Part shown: positions 1 through 7,248 of the stretch, in pieces
Numbering within the stretch: position 1 is the first letter of the stretch
Layout of the letters: every line of letters begins with the position of its first letter
Assembly (NCBI GenBank): GCA_038134485.1
Contig: JAYPVG010000003.1
Coordinates: 109,370 to 173,369, forward strand
Length of the DNA stretch: 64,000 nt
Source: NORP240 sp038134485
GTDB taxonomy: Bacteria; Pseudomonadota; Gammaproteobacteria; Pseudomonadales; Pseudohongiellaceae
Direction of reading: 5' to 3'
Position numbers and translations under genes: made by a program
Notes under the pieces: model-generated
The model's database searches: none
What the model was told of the DNA's origin: nothing
What the model saw: only the letters and a program-made list of their open reading frames with translations

Positions 1-85
1 CCACGGCGGTTCTTAATTTCTGATAGATGTCAGGCGAAATAAGGTCTATTAATTGCTCAATATTTTCCGGCTTGATTTCCAGCAT
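1..85 (-). CDS. DUF1315 family protein, 5' end only
   Basis: The reverse strand from an ATG at 85 reads MLEIKPENIEQLIDLISPDI and continues YQKLRTAV to the window edge. This matches the N-terminus of the small DUF1315 proteins, which typically begin with a helix, then a T/SPEVY-like turn and a K-AVELGKW stretch. Only about 28 codons are inside the window. It lies 25 bases downstream of the rhomboid gene on the same strand and probably shares its transcript. The function of the family is unknown to me. The upstream ribosome site is weak (AACGAAAG). Confidence 0.6.
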   Translation of the reverse strand, partial: MLEIKPENIEQLIDLISPDIYQKLRTAV

Positions 86-110
86 AACTTTCGTTCGATA
101 ATCCTGGGGT

Positions 111-1001
111 TTATTGAATTGGACGGTGGCCGCCTGACCTCGCCAGACTGGTTTTGATAAATACTCCAGACCCCGCAAGTAGTCCTGCTACCAGCCCCCC
201 AATATGGGCAGCTGTAGCAATCCATGACGAGGCCGCGATTTCCATAACTACCAGCGCAACCACGAAAACGATAAACAAAGACTCGTTGATCAAAAGGCGC
301 TTGCCCGGCACAAAATTGTGTAACACCCAGGCGTATCCTACAAGCCCGTAAACAACTCCCGATAGCCCACCGAAGTTTGACGCACCACTGTAAATGTATT
401 GCGCGGTATTGCCGCCGAAAGCGGTCAATACTACCAGGAATAAAAACATCCAACTGGATTGGACCGATTCGAGCTGCCGACCGAAATACCATAACCAGAG
501 GAGATTAAATACGATATGCAACTCGCCGAAATGCAAAAACATCGGCGTCAGGGTCTGCAGAAAGATGAGCGGATTGTGGATTCCACCCAGCAAACTAATC
601 AGGTCGCCTGTCGGAAGCCTAGGATAGAACAAGAAATCTAACCTGTAGGCCGCCCTGCCAAGTTCGGTAATCGCGGCTACCAGCAAGCAAGTGAGTGTCA
701 AAAAAGAACTGATCGGAGCATTGAAGACAACCCTGACCACGTTATGGATCAGCGATTTAGGTATAGCGTAGTCCGACCTCTTCCTGACCGTAGCTTCCGG
801 CACAACCGCCTGCAATTTGAGAATACCGGCAAGGTAGTCTTCGATCAGTTTTCGCACCGTATCGACCTGGTGTCCATCCCTGACAAAAATCACCTGTTCG
901 CCGGATTCCTCGATAATGCGATGCCGGATTCCCTGTTGTCCAAGGTGGTGGCTGAATCCACGCAGGTCGCTGTCTATACCAACACCGACAACTCTAATCA
1001 T
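111..1001 (-). CDS. glpG: Rhomboid family intramembrane serine protease (GlpG type)
   Basis: A 296-residue membrane protease expected to cleave transmembrane helices within the inner membrane. Residues 1-80 form a soluble N-terminal domain of the kind GlpG has, followed by about six hydrophobic segments. The catalytic serine is in GLSG (Ser214) and its partner is His266 in AAHIGG. The oxyanion helpers His162 and Asn166 sit in the HFGELHIVFN segment. The spacings between these residues match those of E. coli GlpG. The start at 1001 is preceded by GGAAAGGAAGG and overlaps the end of nadK by 8 bases, so translation is probably coupled. A longer upstream start is possible but would lie wholly inside nadK. 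Confidence 0.88.
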   Translation of the reverse strand: MIRVVGVGIDSDLRGFSHHLGQQGIRHRIIEESGEQVIFVRDGHQVDTVRKLIEDYLAGILKLQAVVPEATVRKRSDYAIPKSLIHNVVRVVFNAPISSFLTLTCLLVAAITELGRAAYRLDFLFYPRLPTGDLISLLGGIHNPLIFLQTLTPMFLHFGELHIVFNLLWLWYFGRQLESVQSSWMFLFLVVLTAFGGNTAQYIYSGASNFGGLSGVVYGLVGYAWVLHNFVPGKRLLINESLFIVFVVALVVMEIAASSWIATAAHIGGLVAGLLAGSGVFIKTSLARSGGHRPIQ

Positions 1002-1887
1002 CCTTCCTTTCCAATCTGCTGCCCCAGCCGAGCTTGCTCCGGTACGCCTCGTACACACTGTGATCGGGTGGATGAATCAGCTGCAGCGCCGAAGCTTTCC
1101 TTTTTATGATCAATTGATCCCCGGAAGCCGCAGAAAACATGACAGCCCCATCACAGCTAACCTGCGGCAGTATTCCATCCTTTTCTCCTATAACCAACCT
1201 GACCTCGCTGTCTCCATCCACCACAATCGGCCTGCTGCTGAGGGAATGTGGGCAGATCGGCACCAGAGCAATGGCATTCAGACTCGGGTGCATAATCGGA
1301 CCACCAGCGGACATGGCATAAGCGGTAGAACCGGTAGGTGTCGCCACAATCAGTCCATCGGATTCCTGACTGTAGACAAACCGATTGTCGACAAACAATT
1401 CAAACTCGATCATTTGGGCTGCCTGACCGGGATGCAACACTACATCATTCAGTGCGCAACCAAGCGCTTCGCGCTCATCACCCTGTTGAACTTCAACCTG
1501 AAGCAGGAATCTTGATTCGACGGAATAATTGCCGGCCAGGACCTCGGCCAGCTTTTGCTCGATATCGTCTGGTGACACATCGGTTAGAAACCCCAGCCGA
1601 CCGCGGTTGACACCGATGACGGGCACATTTTCGGAGGCGACACTCTGAGCCGCATTCAGGATACTGCCATCGCCCCCGACCACAATAACCAGGTCGCAGT
1701 GCCGGGACAGAGAAGCTCTGCTAAATTCCTGCTGGCCGTGTCCCGGCACCAGTTTACCGGTCTCCTGATCCAGCACGATTTCCATATCTCGCGACAGCAG
1801 GAAAGCAAGCAATCGATGCAGGGAATCGACCACTCCAGCATGGCCAGGTCGACCGATAAGACCTATCTTTTTAAACTGCGCCATCAA
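994..1887 (-). CDS. nadK: NAD kinase
   Basis: Phosphorylates NAD to NADP in the cytoplasm. The 297-residue length is normal for proteobacterial NadK. The signature GGDGS is at residues 71-75, with Asp73 as the catalytic aspartate. The NAD-binding segment with NDVVLHPG and the later TPTGSTAYAMSAGGP motif are both present. Two ATGs stand in tandem at 1887 and 1884, and AAGGAA lies about 12 bases upstream of the first. The gene is followed, with overlap, by the rhomboid gene. The 120 bases upstream, before the neighbouring PLP enzyme, show no other gene. Confidence 0.95.
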   Translation of the reverse strand: MMAQFKKIGLIGRPGHAGVVDSLHRLLAFLLSRDMEIVLDQETGKLVPGHGQQEFSRASLSRHCDLVIVVGGDGSILNAAQSVASENVPVIGVNRGRLGFLTDVSPDDIEQKLAEVLAGNYSVESRFLLQVEVQQGDEREALGCALNDVVLHPGQAAQMIEFELFVDNRFVYSQESDGLIVATPTGSTAYAMSAGGPIMHPSLNAIALVPICPHSLSSRPIVVDGDSEVRLVIGEKDGILPQVSCDGAVMFSAASGDQLIIKRKASALQLIHPPDHSVYEAYRSKLGWGSRLERKDD

Positions 1888-2006
1888 TCAGAGGTTCCTT
1901 GATTATCAGCGTGCCCGAAGTATAGCACGCAGCCTGCCTTCACCTAGATGAATTAGTCCACATATAGTGGATTGCCACCGTAAGTCATAGCCAGAAAATT
2001 CGTCGT

Positions 2007-2950
2007 TTAACTATTTTGATAAATTCCTCCAGTGTGTAACCAGATCACCCNNNNNNNNNNATCACCCTGCTACCGGCCTCGATTTCGCCGGCCTCGATCA
2101 TGCGGTAAAGAGCAAACACCAGTTTGCCAGTATAGACCGGCTCCAAGTCAAGACCTGTCCTCTCGCTGAAACTGTCAATAAAAGCCGCGAGTTCGGGGGT
2201 GGTTTTGGCATATCCGCCACAATGAAAAGATTTTTCGATTTTCCAACTCATGGCAGCATTTAGGGGGCGCAACCAATTGTCGACGTCCTGATCAAGAAAA
2301 TTGGCTCCTTTCAGAACAGCCACTCCCAGGCAAGAGACATCGAGTGCGCGTTGCTGCATACCACGTATTAACCCTGCAAGTGTAGCTCCCGTTCCGCAGG
2401 CGACCGCGATAATGGTTTTTGCTGATTGCTCTTTAACCAGATAAGGTTCCAGAATACTTGCGATTTCACTGCATCCGTCGACCGCCAATTCATTACTACC
2501 ACCCTCTGGCAGCAGATAAAATCTGCCATATCGCCGCTCTAGTCGGGAAATGAAGTCAGCCTGGTTCTTGAGCCGGTATTCGCTTCGGGAAACCGGGACT
2601 AGTTCCATGCCCTGTTCTTTCGCGAATGTCAGAACGGGATTTAGCGGATCGGGGATTTCCCCCCTGATCACGCCAATACTTTTTAAATTAGTGAGTCGTG
2701 CTGCCGCGGCGAGCGCTCGTAGATGATTCGAGTAAGCTCCACCAAAACTGAGCAGCTGGCTATGGCCGTCCTTTTGGGCCTGCAGCAGATTTAATCGTAG
2801 CTTAAACCATTTGTTTCCACTAACCAGGGGGTGGATACGGTCCAGGCGCAATACTTCCATGCGCACTGAAAAATTGTGCAGATAGCGATCTTGGATAGTT
2901 TCCAGCTCAGGAACGGCTGGCAAGGAAGCGAACATAGGGTAACGGGACAT
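2007..2950 (-). CDS. D-cysteine desulfhydrase / ACC deaminase family PLP enzyme, interrupted by assembly gap
   Basis: A PLP-dependent fold-type II enzyme of the 1-aminocyclopropane-1-carboxylate deaminase/D-cysteine desulfhydrase family. The PLP-lysine region SGNKWFKL is at residues 44-51. SFGGAYSNH near residue 70, EGGSN near 153 and the phosphate-binding ACGTGATLAG loop are all present. Ten Ns at 2051-2060 fall near the C-terminus, and the literal sequence then stops at 2045. The two gap edges share ATCACCC. Merging that overlap gives the tail VIWLHTGGIYQNS and a TAA at 2007-2009, which matches the HTGG ending usual in this family. Start ATG at 2950. The substrate cannot be settled from sequence. 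Confidence 0.8.
2051..2060. other. Assembly gap of 10 Ns, probably closable
   Basis: A run of exactly ten Ns. The seven bases before it (2044-2050) and after it (2061-2067) are both ATCACCC. This is the pattern left when two contigs with a short true overlap are joined by a fixed-length spacer. Collapsing the overlap restores an intact reading frame for the gene it interrupts. Confidence 0.9.
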
Positions 2951-2971
2951 TCGAGCAACAAGGTTGAAAAG

Positions 2972-3048
2972 TGGCGGACCGGACGGGACTCGAACCCGCG
3001 ACCTCCGGCGTGACAGGCCGGCATTCTAACCAGCTGAACTACCGGTCC
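2972..3048 (-). tRNA. tRNA-Asp (GTC)
   Basis: The reverse strand folds as a full cloverleaf. The acceptor GGACCGG pairs with CCGGTCC, followed by discriminator G and an encoded CCA. The D arm starts GTTCAGCTGG, the anticodon stem is GCCGG/CCGGC (one G-C pair per position) around CTGTCAC with anticodon GTC, and the T arm has GGTTCGAGTCC. Length is 77 bases including CCA. The anticodon is one of the four (GUN type) modified by the queuosine pathway, some of whose genes lie in this window. Confidence 0.97.
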
Positions 3049-3126
3049 GCTATCCTTTTCAGCGTGCCTGGGGGAGCCACTTACGCGTGTCTCGAACCCA
3101 AAACGACCTCGTGCAGTACCCTTATT

Positions 3127-3202
3127 TGGTGGGTGGTGAGGGATTTGAACCCCCGACATTCGCCTTGTAAGGGCGACGCTCTCCCAACTGAGCTAACCAC
3201 CC
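3127..3202 (-). tRNA. tRNA-Val (TAC)
   Basis: The reverse strand folds as a cloverleaf with acceptor GGGTGGT pairing with ACCACCC, discriminator A and an encoded CCA. The D arm is GCTCAGTTGGGAGAGC. The anticodon loop CTTACAA carries TAC, and the T arm is GGGGGTTCAAATCCC. Length is 76 bases. It lies about 80 bases upstream of tRNA-Asp on the same strand, so the two are probably co-transcribed. Confidence 0.97.
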
Positions 3203-3347
3203 GCTAAACTGGGAGACGCGCATTGTACCGACTTGCGGGTTTATGTCAATAAAACTGCGATGCGCAAGCCGGTCTATACAAGCGGGCAGCGCATCTGTAG
3301 ACTTGCGCGTCCGTGAATTAACCAGTGACACCAGCAACGCGTAGCCA

Positions 3348-3704
3348 ATGAGAATTTACAAGGAATTCACCTTCGAAGCCGCGCATCGGCTTCCCAACGT
3401 GCCCGACGGGCACAAGTGTGCCCGCCTGCATGGCCATTCCTTTCAGGTAAGGGTTTTTGTTTCTGGGCCGGTAGGAGAACACTCGGGCTGGGTAATGGAT
3501 TTTGGCGACATTTCAGCAGCATTCAAACCTGTTTGGGAACAACTTGATCATTACTATCTTAATGAAATAGAGGGGCTGGAAAATCCTACCAGTGAAAACC
3601 TCGCGCGCTGGATATGGCAGCGCCTGAAATCGGTATTGCCACAACTGTGCGAAATCGAAATTCGTGAAACCTGCACCAGCGGCTGTCGATATCAGGGTGA
3701 CTGA
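3348..3704 (+). CDS. queD: 6-carboxytetrahydropterin synthase QueD
   Basis: Converts dihydroneopterin triphosphate to 6-carboxy-5,6,7,8-tetrahydropterin, the second step to preQ0 and queuosine. The 118-residue length fits QueD. Zinc ligands are visible in FEAAHRL (first His) and LHGHSF (two His), and the catalytic Cys lies in GHKCARLHGH. The later MDFGDI, LDHYYLN and NPTSENLARW motifs are family hallmarks, as is the C-terminal IEIRETCTSGCRY. It is transcribed away from the tRNA pair. queC and queE are some 19 kb away. Confidence 0.94.
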   Translation: MRIYKEFTFEAAHRLPNVPDGHKCARLHGHSFQVRVFVSGPVGEHSGWVMDFGDISAAFKPVWEQLDHYYLNEIEGLENPTSENLARWIWQRLKSVLPQLCEIEIRETCTSGCRYQGD

Positions 3705-3710
3705 ACACAG

Positions 3711-4412
3711 TCAAACCCCTGCGGGCGCTCCCCATTCAATCGGAATCTGACCAGTCTCCAACAGGTATTTGTTGACCCTGGAAAAATGCCGGCAACCAAA
3801 AAAGCCGCGACTGGCCGACAAAGGAGACGGATGCGGCGCTTTTAACACCAGGTGCCTTTTCGAATCGATAATGGCACCCTTTTTCTGGGCATAACTGCCC
3901 CACAACAGGAATACCGCATGCTCCCTTTGTGCATTTACCTTGGCAACTATCGCATCCGTGAATTGCTCCCACCCTTTCCCTTCGTGCGAAGCCGGCTTCC
4001 CCGCCTCAACTGTCAATACCGCATTTAGGAGTAGCACGCCTTGATCTGCCCAGTGCGAAAGGCAGCCACTGGCAGGGCGCGCAATACTGAGGTCCGCATG
4101 CAGCTCCTTGAATATGTTTTGCAGTGATGGCGGAATCGATACGCCCTGATTAACCGAAAAACATAATCCATGAGCCTGATTGGGCCCATGGTAGGGATCC
4201 TGACCGAGAATCACCACTTTGACATTATCAAAGAGGGTCGAATTCAGTGCATTAAATATCATGCTACCGGGAGGGTATACAGTCTTGCCAAGACGTTTTT
4301 CATTAGCCAGGAACAACCGCAGTGACTGCATATACGGTTTCTGAAATTCTTCTAGCAACAACGATTTCCATGATTCGTGCAGCTGTATTCGGGACGCGTC
4401 GAATTCAGCCAT
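3711..4412 (-). CDS. ung: Uracil-DNA glycosylase
   Basis: Removes uracil from DNA in base excision repair. A family-1 UDG of 233 residues. The catalytic water-activating motif GQDPYHG is at residues 70-76 (Asp72). The uracil-binding LLLNAVLTVE motif and the minor-groove loop HPSPLSASRGF near the C-terminus are intact. The start ATG at 4412 lies 9 bases downstream of the lysS stop, so it is probably the last gene of a prfB-lysS-ung operon. It converges on queD with only 6 bases between them. Confidence 0.96.
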   Translation of the reverse strand: MAEFDASRIQLHESWKSLLLEEFQKPYMQSLRLFLANEKRLGKTVYPPGSMIFNALNSTLFDNVKVVILGQDPYHGPNQAHGLCFSVNQGVSIPPSLQNIFKELHADLSIARPASGCLSHWADQGVLLLNAVLTVEAGKPASHEGKGWEQFTDAIVAKVNAQREHAVFLLWGSYAQKKGAIIDSKRHLVLKAPHPSPLSASRGFFGCRHFSRVNKYLLETGQIPIEWGAPAGV

Positions 4413-4421
4413 GGAAACACA

Positions 4422-5909
4422 CTAGTCTTCTTGATGCTGGGGCCGCATATGCGGAAACAGCAACACATCGCGAATGGAAGGTGAATTGGTAAAGAGCATT
4501 ACCAGACGATCTACCCCTATGCCCTCGCCTGCAGTTGGCGGCATACCGTATTCAAGCGCAGTGATATAGTCATCGTCAAAATGCATCGCTTCATCGTCGC
4601 CGGCATTTTTACGCTCCACCTGTGCATGAAATCTTTGCGCCTGATCTTCAGCGTCGTTAAGTTCGGAAAATCCATTGGCCAACTCCCGCCCCCCGATAAT
4701 CAGCTCGAACCGGTCAGCGACTTCGGGATTGTCATCGTTTCTCCTTGAAAGCGGCGATACTTCTGTTGGGTAAGCAGTAATGAAAGTGGGCTGGTCAAGC
4801 TTGTCCTCGACTACTTCTTCAAAAATTTCCATAACGATCTTGCCGACACCCATCGAGTCGTCAACATCAATTCCAAGGCGCCTGGCCGCAGCGACGGCCT
4901 TGTCTCTGTTCTCCAGGTCTTCATCACTGACATCAGAACAATGTTGCAAAATTGCTTCACGAACAGTCAGTCTGGCGAAAGGTCTGGAAAAATCATACTC
5001 GGAACCTTGATAGCTAATTGATGGACTGCCTATAACCTCTATTGCAAGTCGCCGGAACAGGTCTTCTGTCAAATCCATTAATTCATGATAATCAGCATAT
5101 GCCCAATAAAATTCCAGCATGGTGAATTCCGGATTGTGGCGTGTGGACAAACCTTCGTTACGAAAACTCCGGTTAATCTCAAAAACCCGCTCAAACCCTC
5201 CGACAGTGAGCCGCTTTAGAAACAACTCGGGCGCCACCCGCAGATACATCTCCTGATCAAGAGCGTTATGGTGGGTAATAAACGGCTTGGCGGTAGCACC
5301 ACCAGGTATCACGTGCATCATAGGGGTTTCCACTTCCATGAATCCGAGTTCCGAAAAATACTCTCGCATGAAGGTAACGATTTTGGAGCGGGTAACAAAT
5401 ACCGAACGCGACTGCTCATTGACGATAAGGTCCAGGTATCGTTGCCGATATCGAACCTCTGTATCGGTCAGGCCTTTGTACTTGTCAGGTAAGGGCCGCA
5501 GGGATTTGGTCAACAGCCTGAACGTAGCCACCCTGATAGTTAACTCGCCCTTACCGGTACGAAATACCGATCCACTTGCTCCAACGATATCGCCCAGATC
5601 CAGTAGTTTGAGTTCTTCTGCCTGATCTTCTGGCAAAGTCTTGTTACTCATGTAAACCTGAACTGGCCCGCTCTCATCCTGAATGACCACAAAGGGACCG
5701 CGCATTCTGATCACCCTGCCGGCAACCCTCACCAGGTGTTCAGTTTCTTCCAGTTGCTCTCGAGTCTGGTTCCCGAACTTGCGATCCAGATCAGCCGCTA
5801 GAATGTCGCGCCGGAAATCGTTGGGAAAGGCATTACGTTGTTCTCTTATGCGGGTGAGTTTTTCGCGCCGCAGAGAAATAATCTGATTGTCGTCCAGGTG
5901 TTCGCTCAT
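4422..5909 (-). CDS. lysS: Lysyl-tRNA synthetase, class II
   Basis: Charges tRNA-Lys. At 495 residues it is of normal length. An N-terminal OB-fold anticodon-binding domain (about 60-150, VRVAGRVIRMRGPF) is followed by the class II core. Motif 1 is in FMEVETPMM, motif 2 in FRNEGLSTRHNPEFTMLEFY and motif 3 in GEGIGVDRLVML. It follows prfB after 9 bases, the usual prfB-lysS pairing in gammaproteobacteria. Confidence 0.97.
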   Translation of the reverse strand: MSEHLDDNQIISLRREKLTRIREQRNAFPNDFRRDILAADLDRKFGNQTREQLEETEHLVRVAGRVIRMRGPFVVIQDESGPVQVYMSNKTLPEDQAEELKLLDLGDIVGASGSVFRTGKGELTIRVATFRLLTKSLRPLPDKYKGLTDTEVRYRQRYLDLIVNEQSRSVFVTRSKIVTFMREYFSELGFMEVETPMMHVIPGGATAKPFITHHNALDQEMYLRVAPELFLKRLTVGGFERVFEINRSFRNEGLSTRHNPEFTMLEFYWAYADYHELMDLTEDLFRRLAIEVIGSPSISYQGSEYDFSRPFARLTVREAILQHCSDVSDEDLENRDKAVAAARRLGIDVDDSMGVGKIVMEIFEEVVEDKLDQPTFITAYPTEVSPLSRRNDDNPEVADRFELIIGGRELANGFSELNDAEDQAQRFHAQVERKNAGDDEAMHFDDDYITALEYGMPPTAGEGIGVDRLVMLFTNSPSIRDVLLFPHMRPQHQED

Positions 5910-5918
5910 ACTTGCTGC

Positions 5919-7014
5919 CTACAGTCCCATTTTTAAACTGGCTTCGATGAATTTATCAAGACTGCCGTCCAGTACAGCCCCTGTATTGGTATCTTCCACA
6001 CCGGTGCGCAAATCCTTGATCCTGGACTGATCAAGCACATAAGAGCGAATCTGGCTACCCCAACCGATATCCGCCTTGGAATCTTCGATCGACTGCATGT
6101 CTTCCTTTCGCTTGAGCTCTTCCATTTCATAGAGCTTTGCCTTCAACTGCTTGATCGCCATCTCCTTGTTCTTGTGCTGAGACCTCTGACTCTGACACTG
6201 GACTACGATACCGCTGGGTTCGTGGGTTAAGCGAATGGCAGAGTCCGTTTTATTCACGTGCTGTCCGCCAGCGCCGCTGGAACGATAAGTGTCGACGCGT
6301 ACGTCGGACATATCCAGATCTATCTCGATATCATCTTTTACTTCCGGTGAGACGAACACGGATGCGAAGGACGTGTGTCGACGATTTCCCGAGTCAAATG
6401 GCGACTTGCGAACCAGTCTGTGTACTCCGGTTTCTGTCCTCAGCCATCCGAAAGCAAATTCTCCGCGCAGATAAATGGTGGCGCTTTTAACACCCGCCAC
6501 ATCACCGGCAGATACCTCTATAAGCTCTACATCAAACCCCTTGTCTTCCCCCCATCTGAGATACATACGCAACAGCATTTCGGCCCAATCCTGAGCCTCA
6601 GTGCCACCAGAGCCCGCCTGAACGTCAAGATAAGCGTTTGCTCCATCCATTGCACCCGCGAACATGCGCCGGAATTCCAAATTTTCCAGACGACCGCCAA
6701 GTTCCCCAAGGTCCTTCGCGGCTTCCTGCAATAACTCCTGGTCGTTTTCTTCCGCAGCCAGTACCAGCAATTCCTCCGTATCGTTCAATCCGGAATCTAG
6801 CGCCTCAATCGTCTCAACTACTATTTCAAGAGCAGAGCGCTCTTTCCCCAGGGCCTGAGCCCTATCCGGGTCATCCCACACCGAGGCCTCCGCAAGTTCC
6901 AATTCGACCTCCGCAAGTCGTTCTTTCTTAAAATCGAAGTCAAAGAAACCCCCGTAAGGTATCGGTTCGTTGCCGGAGCGTTTTTAGCGTTGCCAGTAGT
7001 GCATTAATTTCCAT
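5919..7014 (-). CDS. prfB: Peptide chain release factor 2, with programmed +1 frameshift
   Basis: Terminates translation at UGA and UAA. The coding sequence is in two frames: 7014-6943 (24 codons, beginning MEINALLATL and ending in CTT) and, after a +1 slip over the in-frame TGA at 6942-6940, 6941-5919. The joined protein is 364 residues, essentially the length of E. coli RF2. The RF2 anticodon-like tripeptide SPF (in RKSPFDSGNRRH) and the catalytic GGQ (SGAGGQHVNKTDS) are both present. Start ATG at 7014 is preceded by AAAGGATTCTTCAG. An annotation that begins at the first ATG of the second frame (6902) would miss the N-terminus. Confidence 0.96.
6939..6953 (-). promoter_or_regulatory. prfB programmed +1 ribosomal frameshift site
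   Basis: On the reverse strand a Shine-Dalgarno-like GGGGG (6953-6949) is followed by TTTCTTTGAC. The slippery CTT precedes a UGA stop with C after it. This is the classical autoregulatory RF2 signal: slow RF2 termination at UGA favours slipping into the +1 frame, so RF2 controls its own synthesis. Spacing from the G run to CTT is as in E. coli. Confidence 0.95.
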
Positions 7015-7248
7015 CTGAAGAATCCTTTAACGTCTGACCCAATCTGCTCGACAGCCTGCAGACCAAAGGCAAAACAAGGCGGCATTTTACCGTAATGATC
7101 GCCAGAATCTACTGCCTCGGGGGCGGACGCCGAGTAGATCGTGGAATTCACAGATGACTGAACTAACTCATCAACCATCAGTCAAGGAGCCCGCTGCAGA
7201 TATGATAGAGTAATAGCCTCGAATATATCATGGTAAGGTAAACCGACT

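Noticed and set aside
2045..2060. Apparent stop of the desulfhydrase-family gene at 2045
   Set aside because: It arises only by reading through ten Ns into a shifted frame; the 7-base overlap gives a better, family-like ending.
7230..7241. Three-codon frame ATG-GTA-AGG-TAA just before mnmC
   Set aside because: No ribosome site precedes it, and it contains the AAGG that serves mnmC, so it is probably chance.
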